This document shows positions 47,830 to 59,565 of a stretch of DNA of 64,000 nucleotides, one piece after another. The DNA comes from Fragilaria crotonensis (taxonomy: Eukaryota; Bacillariophyta; Fragilariophyceae; Fragilariales; Fragilariaceae). The position numbers and the translations under genes are program-made. Each line of letters starts with the position of its first letter. The stretch's first letter is position 1. A model generated the notes under the pieces. It did no database searches, was not told the DNA's origin, and saw nothing but the letters and a program-made list of their open reading frames with translations. Where the stretch lies: contig JAKSYS010000065.1 in NCBI GenBank assembly GCA_022925895.1, positions 1-64,000 on the forward strand, given 5' to 3'.

Positions 47830-49242
47830 ATGGACATCGAAGAACTTGACAACGTGGTCAACAAACCACAGCCACCTGTGATAGATACGATCCTCACATG
47901 GATTGGATTCGAGCAAGAAGCAACTGGCCAACTCCTTCTTGATGAAGGGTTCGAGTCATTTGCAGACGTACTTGTAATGAAGGAGAAGGATGTCCGCAAC
48001 CTCGCAGACTCCTATGGAAGGCACACGGTCGCCGATGGACGCTCCATATTCGGATTGCGCAGGACCCGATACCTCATTGGACTAATCCACTGGGCTCAAG
48101 ACTACCAGAGGATCGGCGAGGAACCAACTATCATTGGTATTCAGGACGCTATCCAGTTTTGTTCGGCTCTCGACAAAGCATACAAACGCGCCGATGTTCG
48201 TAAGGTAGAAAAGGAGCAGTCCGATACCGTCAGCAAGGCAGCCGACCCAGGCAAGTTCAAGGACGAACGCAAATGGCCTGAATGGGAACCAGCATTCGTG
48301 AACTACCTATCAACTATTCTCGGCGTCAACGGGATTCCCCTTTGCTACGTTATCCGTGAACTCGCTGAACCTGACCGCTCCGCCAATTTTGCCAGCTTTA
48401 ACAAAAGGGCAATCGCATGTGCCCCTCTGAACGGCTCGAACTTCCAAGCCGACGCCTGGAAGGTACATCAGCTACTGAAGCGTTTCCTTCATGCCGAATC
48501 GGCTGAACAGTGGATCAAGCCCCTGGCAAAGCACCAGGATGGCCGCAAGGACATGGAAGCCCTCAGAGGTCACTACAGCGGTGAGGGCAACACTAGTCGT
48601 CGTGTCGCTGTTGCTGAAAGGTACCGCAATACACTCCACTACAAAAACGAGAGGGCTCTATCCTTCGCCGTATTCTTGGATAAAATCCAAACAATGTTCA
48701 ACATCTTTGAGACGGAAGGCGAGCCGGTGCAAGAACAAGCCAAGGTTCGAATGCTTCTAAAGAAGGTGGAGCACCCACAGCTACAAACTGCCGTGGGGAC
48801 CCTTCAAGTTCGTGCTCAGATGGACAAGGTCACGTTCACTGAGTGCGCAAACCACTTATCCGCGATTGTATCAGAATTGCCTGACTATCAACTCAATCGC
48901 AAAGTGCCGGCGACTGACACTACAAGGTCAAAGCCAAACGCATTCAAGGCGGGGGTGGAAGCGGTAACTCCCTCGCGTCTAAGCGCAAAGGTATCTACAT
49001 GCCGGATGGTTCCATCTGGCCAGGTTACTACTCCGACTGGGAGAAGATGTCCGACGCCAACAAGCAGACAGTAATGGATACCAGAAAGAAAAATAAAGCG
49101 AAGGGAACAACCCCCAACAAGAGAAAGGTTAGCGACATTAAGTCTCAACTTGCCCCAAGCTGAAGAAGTCTATCGCAGCAATCAAACTCAGCAACTCGTC
49201 CAAAGATGACAACATGTCCGCCACTCACAAGTCCAGTGTCCC
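47830..49242 (+). pseudogene. gag: copia Gag, frame-shifted near its 3' end
   Basis: The protein starts at ATG 47830 (DIEELDNVVNKPQPP) and stays open to 49074. It is homologous to the Gag at 61222 over most of its length, with shared GHYSGE/EHYIGE, VQEQAKVRMLLKKV and VGTLQVRAQ segments. An N-terminal SAM-like helical region (WIGFEQEATGQLLLDEGFESFADVLVM in part) is followed by the capsid-like part. The original C terminus, with IWPGYYSDWEKMSDANK, is in the next frame after a one-base slip in a GCGGGGGTGG run near 48945. Coding similarity ends near 49242, where minus-strand pol sequence begins. Confidence 0.75.
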
Positions 49243-52200
49243 TGATAGCGCTGGCGACTCATTTGGCGGACAACTTGTGGCTCATGTGAGATGCAAAGAA
49301 TGTCATCCACATAGCAAAGGACATACTCCCAGTACTTGTCCCCATTTGGCTTCACCTTAGGCCTCATCCACACATCAGGATCACCTTTGCAGCAAGCCTC
49401 ATTTGTGTAACGTGGATGCCATGTGGTCTCGCCATCGGGCTCCACTTGACTTAAGACCATAAAGTGCCCGGACAATAAGGACTGGTCGGCCAACTTTGTC
49501 CACCCTGCGATTGTGTAGACCTTCTCCTTCGAAGGAGCGTTCAGGTATGCCCCTTGCACATTGGCAGAAAGGACGTCCAAGTCATTCAGCGCTGCCAACG
49601 TGAAAGCAATCCGTATGCTGTTGCGTGAAACAACACTTGAATATGTTGACTCTTTTGGTGGATCAGTTTGATGCCCTCCAGCAACCAAACGCGCCTTCCT
49701 TGTCAAATCCATTTTGACATCAAAGATCATGTGGCAGTCGATCTTCTTGTAGAACTTGGGCACTTTGTCGCCGTCAATGAACTCGAATGCCGGCATAACA
49801 TTCTTCATTTCCTGCTCGATCATCTTTCTCCAAAAGTCGGTCCCCGTTCGTTCATCGATCTTAAGGGCCTCCGCCACCGTCTTCAGCAGTTCGATTCCAA
49901 ACTTATGCGTCTAAGCCCAGTATCTGGCCTTGACCTTCTTGATGATTCAATCCCGTTTGCGCAGAGCCTTGCGTACCCAGCAAGCAAACGCCGGCTCCTC
50001 GGCAATCTTGTTGGCAACAGCATACTCCGCGACCTCCACCGGGCTTGACTCCTTCAATTCTGACAATGGAACCCAGGTTGTTGAAGCATCGCGCCACTCG
50101 ACTTGCAAATCCCAACCTCGAGTAGTGATCCGCGGATGTCTCTTACCATATCAGTCTTCCACGAAGCCATCATCCTTTGAAATAGCTTGGCCATTAGTCC
50201 GATGGTCGACAATCTCGCTCAAGACTGAATAGCTTTGTCCCTCGTCATCAACCTGGGTTTCTGTCGAACCGTCAGGGAATTCCACCTCGTATAAACGAGT
50301 ATCCAACAACGGGTTTGCGTGATGCTTGCCAATCGGCCGACCATCATGGTCGCGCTTCCTCCCGACAACGGTTACCTTCTTGGCTTCACCGCCCTGGGGA
50401 AGGAGCACCTGAGCAGTCAAATATTCATCATAAGATTCAGGGGTGTGGTCATCGGTCCCCTCATCAGGACTTGGCATGTCCCCTGGATCATTACGACCTT
50501 CGTCTTCATCGTCGAAGACATCATCTGAGACTTCCGGCATGGAACCTCTCAGTTCTGGGTCCATGTCCTCCTCCTTGAGATCATCCCCAATTATGGAGCG
50601 GATGCCCTCATCCAACTCAGCGAGCCGAGTCTTCACGTCAGGATTAGCAAAGTCATCTTTGCTCAGTCCCCAGACAGACTTGCGGACAATAATCTTCCCA
50701 GTATTGGTCAGAAGGTAAAACGCCATCAAGTCTGTTGAGACTTCAGCCACTCCAAGCCACCGACTGTTCAACTTCTGCTCATGTGGGAAGGTACCAACTG
50801 GATCCCAATACAAGACTGGCTCATACCAATCAAACTGGGCATACTGAGAGATGTCTGGTGTAGACCCCAACACGTCTTTGTCGTGAACTCTTCCTTGGAG
50901 TTGTGGCATATCAAGTGCCGTCAATTGTCGAATCGCCTCCACCCACTTACCGCAGAAACACCAAAGGCGTCTCGGTGCCTTCGAACGAAAAAAGGTTCTC
51001 CGGATCCCAACTCTCAGTTCTCAAATCGTTGACTCCGCCAGGTTCAACCATGGACTGTAAGGAACTGTCTGCTCTTGCCTAGTTCGAAATTGGCGACAGG
51101 TCTTTCCAAACTCCCCGTGGACCTCCTCCGGTGCATTGTCAGTAACAATCGTCTGAGGTATCCCAACCTCTTGGATAAAGGGCATCTGAGCATTTGGGCC
51201 AGCCATACTCTTGTTCTTCATGGGATAGAAGTGGTTGCTCCCTTGACCATTTGTAAACACTTGCGCCGTCAAGTGTCCCCTGACCGATTGCGTCTTCGAG
51301 AACATAGTATCCGAATACCACTTACCGCTCAGGTTCGGGAACGCAAGATGATTGAGTTTCTGATCACCTTCCTTTCGCCTTGTGCCAAGACATTCATGAT
51401 TCCAGATTGCTTTGTCCCTTTAATGTCCAGAGATGTCAAGGCCAACTCTCCACCTCCGAGAAAGAATCTCAGGTGTTAAAACTGATTCTTTGTCGCTCAT
51501 GGAAAGGGCAAACAACTTTCGGCTTTCGTCGTCCATCGGATAAACATCATTGTCATTGCGACCGGACAAGCCATCTCCAATAGTGTCATCTGCTGCGACA
51601 TTAACTGCAGCCACCACGCGATCTGCCAGAGAGCCATCCTCCTGACCAATGGTGGCGTGCATTGCACGCACAGATTGCACCTCAGAAACCAACCTTGAAG
51701 CATTTCGCGCATGATCAGTTGCCAACAACTTTTGAGCAACACACATGCCGGAAACAGATGTCCTCCTTTTTGGCAAACTGGTCTGAAGAGGGATCCCACC
51801 GCAGTGGGGATGTCAATTCCACGTGAGGATATTGCTTGTTCTCTGCCCAAGTTGGCTTGCAACTCACAAAACCAGAAGAAATACCGTCAAGGGATTAAGG
51901 AATACGCAACTTTGCGGTTGGGTGAAAAATAGAGTGCAAAGACTTGGGGTCAAACTGTTGTGGAACATCCTCAACAATGACACTATTTGCGCGTAATTGG
52001 TTTGGGTTCAGCAGAGTGACATCCACTCCGTCCCCAAAAAATAGAGCCTTGTTGATAATGAGGATGTATGGTTGTCCATTCTGAGGGTGGATCCACATTG
52101 TCGCAACCGTGGCGATGGAAACATTCTGTATGGGTTTATATTCACCACTGTAAGGATGAACAGTAACCTGACAACCTTTGTCAGAGACAAGCAGAGTACT

Positions 52201-52345
52201 GCGACCTGCAACACAACTATCCGCATGAGAATCAAGTTCAGGCCTCATGTCATTGTCATTGTTGCCGCATGGCTTGAACGCAGAGACACGAAAAACATGT
52301 TTCACAAAACGGAAAGTGCAAAGGGACAAAGTGGCCTGGCCTCTT
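49243..52345 (-). pseudogene. pol: copia pol fragment: protease, integrase, partial reverse transcriptase
   Basis: Read from 52345 down, this gives the protease with ELDSHADSCVAG, a zinc-region remnant (SRRWRVGLDISGH), an integrase core with WYSDTMFSK, IVTDNAPEE and YSPWLNLAE, a linker with an acidic stretch (DDVFDDEDEGRNDPGD), and reverse transcriptase blocks (KARLVAGGHQTDPP, VQGAYLNAP) up to the catalytic box YVDDIL, where it stops abruptly near 49250. RNase H is absent. The frame is broken several times, including a stop after DISGH and breaks near 51.0 and 50.1 kb. It faces the gag at 47830 tail to tail. Confidence 0.8.
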
Positions 52346-53047
52346 GAACATAAGAATCACCTAACTTTAGGTCTGTCTTAACAAGAGCCGGTTCGGATCT
52401 GTAGTTTTAATCGTTACAATGTCGCAATGAGGTAGGCTCGACAACGAATTAGCTTGCTGTGAGCAATTTAACTAATTGTGAGCTTAAAGTACATCTAAAA
52501 ATGAATCTCCATCTGCTCCTTGTGAACCTTGTGAATGAAAGTGCACCTGATGTAGATTTGCACTTGGAAATGTAGGATGGAGAGAACTTCTGATATCCTG
52601 AATGTGTAGAATGTAGGTGATAATGTAGATGACAAATAACACATGGTACTGCAGTTGATGAGTTACGAGGTACTGTCGCAGACGTACCGTGTACTGTCAT
52701 GTTTGTAAAATCCTGAGTTTTGTGATGTCCTGATTCTTCAAATATCCGTAGGCTCTGCCTGCGCGTAGTATCTCTGGCAGATGTCGTGTTCTTCCTTACT
52801 TAGGCGCGTCATCAAAATTACTTAGAGTGACGCAGGGTTCGCATCGAGTTTTGAGTCCCGAATGGACGACTTCATATGTCTTACGTCGACATCCGGACAT
52901 TCTCTGACGTGGTGGTGACAAAGTTGGAGTAGCGGTAAACAGTAATCCGTACAACGGTACGCCGGTACGCGATTTCGACGGTACTTAACACGGCGCAGTA
53001 CGGCATGATACCAGTATACGTTTCACTCCCTCTCGCGTCCAACGCAG
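52346..53047 (-). other. Probable 3' LTR region of the following copia element
   Basis: No gene is supported. The sequence lies just downstream of the pol stop of the minus-strand element and shares a GGCTCGAC...GAATTA segment (about 52436-52453) with the LTR-like end of the 27-kb fragment. Neither LTR edge can be fixed, since no second copy is in the window. Confidence 0.45.
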
Positions 53048-56000
53048 TTACCATCCCATGATTCGTGGTCTTAACCTTGTCAAGGTTTTGTCATTGACCA
53101 CTTTTGTCAGTATGTCCGCCAACATGTCCTCTGTTCCAATCGCTTTGATCACTATTCGTCCTTCTTGCACTTGTTGCCTGAAATGGTGATACTTCGTGTT
53201 GATGTGCTTGGTTCTTGGCCGCATTTTCGGACTTTTGACGCTTGTTGCCAATTCCACTGCACCACTGTTGTCCTCAAAGACTCTGCATCTCATGACTGGC
53301 TTGACACTCTTCTCAATTACTCCCTTCTCTTCCAATTTGTCCATCAACTCAATCAGAGGTAGCACTTCCCTTGTCGCACTTGAAATTGCAATGTATTCGC
53401 TCTCAGTCGTTGATAGCGCCATTTCGCTCTGAACTCTTGATGTCCACAAGATAGGGCAACCAGCATACATGAAAATGTATCCCATCCATGATTTTGCAGT
53501 GTCACTGTCCCATTCTGTTGTCTCTGGGTCCCATTCACCAACAAATGAAGCATCCACATAGACTTCAAAACCCTTGCTCTTGTCAGGTTTCAGGACTAGA
53601 CCTTTGTCCTTGGTACCTGCCAAATACCGTCCAATCCACTTGACCGCTTTTCCATGAACATCCTTCGGTTCTCCGACAAACCTTGCGCATTGATGGGTAG
53701 CACATGTCACGTCAATTCTGGTGCATTTCTCCAGGTAGTTGAGCTTTCATATCACTCTGCGGTAGTCAAAATGACCATCAAATGACTCGGCATTCGGGCA
53801 TCTGAGTAATGGCTTGCTTGAAGCTCCTGTTGTTGTCTTGATTGCTGTCTTGTCAGCTTCCAATCTCAATTCTTTGAGAATGTCATCAATCAGATGTGGC
53901 TGTGTGAGGTTGAAGCTCTTTCCATCTTCACTCCTTTCAATCTTGACACCCAAGAAATCTGCAATGTCTCCTTCCACTGAGAGATCCAATTCAGCCTTCT
54001 TCATATCCTCAATGATGCTGTCCAACTCCTTGGAATCTGGTCCTGCCAGAATAGAATCATCAGTGTAGAGCACAAAGACACTCTGTCCTCTGTAGAATAG
54101 GCATTCATCAATCTGACTTGCCACAAATCCCACTTTCTTGAGCTTCTCAATCAGATGCTTGTTCCACACCCTTCCAGCTTGTCTTTGACCGAACAGGTTC
54201 TTCTTGAGCTTCAACACATATTGCTCATCACCTTCCACTTCGAATCCCTTTGGAATTGCCATATACAGTTCGCATTCGACCAAAGCTTGGGTGTATGCCA
54301 GCACAAAATCGATTTGCCTTTAGTCCCATCCATTGATGAGGCATTGGATCAGCACAATCCTGATGGTTGACCATGATGCAACTGGAGCAAAGGTTTCCCA
54401 GAAATTCACTCCTTCTTCTTGCTTTGATCCATCAATGTTCAGTCTTGCCTTCCATTTGTAAACCTCTCTGGTGGCAATCCTTCTCTTCCTCTTCATTGAA
54501 CACACTGATGGCATGATCTTGTGACCCTTTGGCACCGCTGACTTCTTGATCAATTCCCAAACTTCATTCTTGGTGTGCGCTTCCACTTCTTTCTTCATGG
54601 CTCCTTTGAATTCCTCTCGGTCTGGCTCTCTCATCGCCTCGTGGTAATACATAGTGTCCGGATCCTTCAACGCTGCCAACGCAAAAACCTCCTTGGGCTC
54701 TTTGCTCTCTTATGCGATGGTCACAAATGCAACGTCTTCATCTTCTCTTGGTCTTGCCAAACTCCTTTCTTTGTAATCCACTCTTGGCTTGTCCTTCAAC
54801 CTTGATGAAATCCTTCTTCCTTCAGCCATTTCCATTCCCTGTTCTTCTGGGATGTCAGGTTGCTCTTCCACCTCCTCCCTCTGAGTTGTTAGGTGGTCTT
54901 CTTTTGTACCTTCTTTGCTGAGTTCCAACTTCTTCCTTTCAGTCCTCTTCCTTGGCTTGAATCCACATTCCACTTGCCATTCTGATGGAGGTGCCGAGTT
55001 CCCCAAAGATTCCCTCACTGTTTGGAATTTTGGGTCAAACTTGACATGGAATTGCGGTGACACATGACCTGTTGTAAGATTCAACACCAACACAATGCTC
55101 CTGGCATGTTGATTGGATATGCCCAAATTGATTCCCATCCTGGATCTGAGCTGCCATTTTGGTAGTTTCTTGCCTGCTTGCATGTTGGCATCCAGAACAA
55201 AGACTGGGCATCCAAATGGTTGGAAGTGATCCAAATTCGGCCTCACCGGTGACTTGCTGAATAATTCCAGCGGTGATTTCATGTCTGTCCTTGTCGTTGT
55301 TGGTGCATCGTTGAAGATCTCGTTCGCGGTTCGTAGGGCGTATGGCCATAGGTGCGCATCGATTGCAGTTGGCCAGCGGTGTTGGGCATGAATCAGCATC
55401 GTCCTGGCTTGATCTTGAAGGCTCCTGATCCTCCTTTCCGCAACTCCGTTTTGGAAGTGAGCGTTGACCCCACAGAACGTTATCGTTTGTCCGGCATCCT
55501 TGATCGCTTTCATGAATGTTGTCTCCGCGAATCTTCCGTTGTCCGCCTGATAAGCTTGAACCCTGACTCCGTGCCTCTCCGCAAATTGTTCGAACAAAAT
55601 CTTTGCCGCCAAAGTCTCTTCTGCATTTGTTGATTTCTGCAGGTAGACATATGATTGTGAACTGAAGTGATCCACAAAGATTGTTGCAGCTTGATACCTC
55701 TTCTTGGTAAGCCAACCCTTGACTTGCGCAATCAGACCTGGTGTTCTTGACTCCAGTTGGTCTACACTGATGCATTGTCCTGGTTCTGTTGCAGTTCTCA
55801 ACTTGCTCTCCTGACTGTCCTTCTTGGGCTTGGTCCTCCATGGTCTCCTGGTTGCTTTGCCATACAAGCAGCTTGTGCAGATTGGGATGTCACACTTTGC
55901 CCACCTCTTTGGGAGTATCCCTTGCTTTGCCATTACTTGCATTTTGCCCATGGACAGATGGTTGAGGCAATGATGCTTCTTCAAGAATTCAGCCGCCACA

Positions 56001-56202
56001 TTTGCCAACTTCGGTGAATCTTCTTCATCTTCGATGATCGTTGGAGTTCTGACCGTTTCCTTCCCTTCAGGTCCGTCGAGATTAAATTCGCACTGTTGGC
56101 TTGTCTGTCCGTCGTGCTTTGACGAGATTTCGACTTCTTCCACATTCCTATCGGAGATAGGGAGCTGTACGTTTTGGTCTTCGAATGTCTGGGGGTCTGA
56201 CT
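53048..56202 (-). pseudogene. pol: copia pol with three in-frame stops
   Basis: One minus-strand frame runs from about 56202 to 53048 and is broken only by TAA near 54708, TAA near 54318 and TGA near 53746. Domains in order from codon 56143: pre-integrase zinc region (H58, H62, C89, C92), integrase with D128 (SVDQLES), D201 (QADNGRF) and E236 (NGVAERRI), the second spacing being DD35E, integrase C-terminus (HFQPFGCPVFVLD), linker, reverse transcriptase with YTDDS, and RNase H with YVDASFVGEWD, TESEYIAIS and EDNSGAVELA. It is the same lineage as the 27-kb fragment, which has GGA, TAC and sense codons at the stop positions. The protease is largely missing at the 5' truncation near 56.3 kb. Confidence 0.88.
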
Positions 56203-56896
56203 ACGTCAGCCTTACCAATTTCCAGTATGCCATTTGCGACTGTAGCTTGGTCGTACTGTTGCCGATTGGCACCAGTGCATGCAACTAGAGTAGTATAGTA
56301 TTCTAGTAGATGGCTGTAGAACTGAATTTCTAAGGTTAAGGATGTTCCCACGGATCTATTATTAGTTCCGTTGGTAGTGTCCCGCCCCTAGGTAATCGGG
56401 CGGGAGGGTTAGTATCTCGAAGGGCGTAGCATCCGCAGGTGCATAGAGCCTTAGGTGAGGGTGGGTGGGTAGTCCTTTCTCGCTTGTACTTTTTCGTTCT
56501 CAAACGACAATGGTACAACGCAGGCTGAGTCAAAAAACGGTACTGCGTAGTTTTTGGATTCCGTCCTCTACGTTTAGCGTACGTCCTCGGTCGACGAACG
56601 GACCCACCCTCTGGTGGCCAATCGTGGATCCGAGTCATTTGTGAATCATGTGAATCACAACCTCGGAAACACGATTGCTGCCACGTAGAGGACGGAATCC
56701 AAAAACTACGCAGTACCGTTTTTTGACTCAGCCTGCGTTGTACCATTGTCGTTTGAGAACGAAAAAGTACAAGCGAGAAAGGACTAGAGCGATGGCCGAC
56801 CTTGCACTAGCCGCGGCCGGAGGGCTCCTGTTCGTTTGAACCTCCTGTCCCCCTTCAGCGACCCTATGCCGCTGACCCAGGTACTCTGACGGGTGG
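56203..56896. other. Junction region and leader of the next retroelement
   Basis: The first part (to about 56340) continues the copia 5' coding region in another frame (ILEIGKADVV). From about 56341 the composition shifts to GC-rich DNA. It includes a short GC hairpin, CCCGCC/GGCGGG near 56382-56405, and the 104-bp inverted repeat. No gene is assigned. Confidence 0.5.
56470..56787. repeat. 104-bp inverted repeat with 109-bp spacer
   Basis: The sequence from TAGTCCTTTCTCGCTTG at 56470 to CCTCTACGT at 56573 is repeated inverted from ACGTAGAGG at 56683 to about 56787. The arms look identical by eye. The structure would form a long hairpin in single-stranded DNA or RNA. It could be a fold-back element or part of the leader of the adjacent retroelement. 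Confidence 0.85.
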
Positions 56897-58985
56897 TTGG
56901 TGACGAAGACGGAGGATCTTGGACGAGATGCCATCCTTGCGGTTTTGGCAGCTATGAATGCCAAGTGCGCCAACGTGGTCGATCCTCTTCTCACCCAAGA
57001 GCGAGTCGATGTATTGCTCAGGGAGTTGGCGGAGGACGTCCTGGCGTCCGAAGGATTGGAATCCTTTCTGACGGTGACAACGCCGGAAGGAGGAACGCCG
57101 ACGGTTATTACCGTTTCGAGATTGTCCCGATTCCGTAGCGGAATGGGACAGACATCCCCATACGATGGGAATGTGTACGGTTTCCTCGGAGAGGTCGAGG
57201 AGGGCAGATGCCCCGTTGATGAAGCTCCCGGACGCCTTGTCCCTGCGCCAGGCCCTTGCGGTTAGGGAAGTGGTGGCGGCGGCGGAAGAGGAGCTCGACG
57301 TGTGGTACGGCGAGGGGCCTGGGAACCCTCGAGTGCCGACCCAAGGCGATGAGTTGGTGACGGAGTCGAAGGCGGGCTAGCTACGAACGTGAAGGTTCCC
57401 CTCCTTCAGTATATCCCGATGGCGTGGGCGCCGTACTTCATGGCGGCGCAGTCGCCAGAGGCGGCGCGTCGGACCCTCCATCGACTCATTGAGGGCCACA
57501 TGACCGAGCAGCAGCGGACATACCACACGACTGGAGACGTGGATGCGCGCGGCATGTATGCGGTCCGGGCCCATCGGTGCGAATCGCCACCGCAGCAAGT
57601 TGCACATGACATGGGTGGCTCACCGAGCCGTACTGGATCGGAGCATGGCTCGCTGGGCAACTCGCAGGTTGGCGCCGTTCCTAACGGTACCAGTGGTGGC
57701 TCCGCCTCCGGCGGCACCAGCCATCGTCCCGCCGGTCGGAGCGGGCGGTGCAATGCCTCCCCCTTTGGGAGGGGGAGGGGGGGGGTTATGGAGGCCCCCC
57801 GTACGAGGCACGGGAAACAAAGGTGTTTAGCCCCCTTGAGCATGAACGTATCCGCTTGGCATGTGGGTTGGACCCGGCTAATTACGACGCCGGCCGGCCT
57901 CCAATCTACGCTGTGTTCCTCGCCGAGGGGAGATCGATGGTCAAAGTGGAGGCCGTGCTGCAGAAGTTTCTGGTGCCAGCACCCAATGACTGGGACCCCA
58001 TCAGCGTCTACGCGTCGCAGGAACTCGTTCGTGACATGAAGGACCTCAAATTTGGCTGGGGCAACGAGAACACCCACGATACGTGTCATCGGGGAATCTC
58101 GCCGTTCACCGTGCTCCAGGTGTCAACGGACCAGCAAACGAAGCGCCGCAAGACCCAGGAGCGGGCAGATCGTGCCACCTATTTATCCACTGACGATGTC
58201 AGGGCCCTGGAAGCCGAGCCGGGATGTTGCCCAGCGTCCTATCATGGGATGCTGAACTTGCTGAAAAGGTACATTCGCCTTCTCACGGTGCTCTTCGGAG
58301 CGGGTTGCTCCCATCTCACGGAGGTGCAAGGAGTCTACCAGGTACTCGCAGAAAAAATCGCAGTCTACGAGACGATGTCGGCGGAGCTGATTGCCGAGAC
58401 GCTGTGGCGAGTGTTCGTGGACGCCAGGGAGTGCTTCAGCCACCTGGGACCTGGCCTCCCGGAATCCCAGCTCTATTCGCTCCGGCACGACCTTCGAGGC
58501 TGCTCCCTACGAGTGTCCATCAATTGCCCAGTGGCGCAGCTATTGAACCTGTCATCAATGGCAGTTGTGTCCCAGGCGGGCAGCAGCAGTGCGCTGGGCA
58601 CGCGATCGGGATACGGAGGGAGCAGCGTGGGAAGCGCCACAACACTATCCACGCTGACGGGCTCGGCCCCGCGAGCCCGCCCCGCTAGTAGGCGGGAAGC
58701 GCACGAACCCAACCCCATTCCAGAAGTCGTAGCGATCATGCAAGGCCTTCGGGCCAAGAGGCCAGGAGTCGACATGAACGCGGTGATGCGCTCGGAGAAA
58801 CTAGCGATCGCCGAAGTTGGAATAGGGGAGGGCGTGCCTTGACTTTATGTACTTTGGCGAATGCGCCAGAGCAGGGTGCACCTACGACCACGGCCCGGCT
58901 CGCAACGTGTCGGCAGGCAAACGCCGCGACTGCGTTAAGAGGATGACCAAGGCCGCAGCCGGGTACCTCGAGAACAATCCAGTTG
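56897..58985 (+). pseudogene. gag: Gag-like gene of a GC-rich retroelement, with CCCH-type finger
   Basis: Frames at 56897-57265, 57165-57380, 57389-57830 and 57748-58842 form one decayed coding region, linked by small frame changes. The 364-codon piece (57748-58842) is the best preserved. Its likely continuation, one frame over, ends in FMYFGECARAGCTYDHGPARN, whose Cys and His spacing suggests a single zinc finger at the Gag C terminus. GC content and codon use differ clearly from the neighbouring copia elements. I assign it to the element that also carries the reverse transcriptase at 59566-60690. Confidence 0.55.
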
Positions 58986-59565
58986 GCTGACGGGTGGGGA
59001 CGGCGTGATAAATAAGCAGAAAATAGCAGTACCATTATTTACGAAGTACTCCTCGTAAACACAATGGCGCCCACTACTACTGCACTCGAGTCACGTTCAT
59101 ACCCCGCACTACAAATAAGTACCGTCAGCCAACGCACTGTACCGGTACTAGCAACAGTACCGACCCCGGTGACAAGCCCAGAGGCACGACCACGGGACCT
59201 AGCCCTACGGGGCACCGTGCAGACATCATACTCTGCAGTACGTACTTCCACGTACGCACTACCGAATCCGCTAGGCGCGGCTACGCGCGAATCACGACTC
59301 AAAATTATCCACGTACGACCGATATCGACCCTACGCAGACCGACGCGTTGGAGATACCCAACGACGCGGCCCGCGCACGAACGGCACACGCGCCGGCTGC
59401 ACCGATACAGCACGCGCTGCGCGATAACCCGGAAAAGAACCCGGAAAGTACAATTTTAGAACTAGCCAATGCAGACCCAGCTAGTCATACTAGCACCATG
59501 CCAGTAGCATCCCCACACAAACAAGCCCAAGGTAAGCGAAGGAAACTGATGGAACCAGCCCCTGG
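58986..59565 (+). other. Linker between gag-like and reverse transcriptase regions
   Basis: An open frame at 59064-59459 (131 codons from ATG, APTTTALESRSYPAL) is Thr/Arg/Pro-rich. It could be a protease-region remnant or a leader to the reverse transcriptase, but I recognise no motif in it. Confidence 0.4.
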
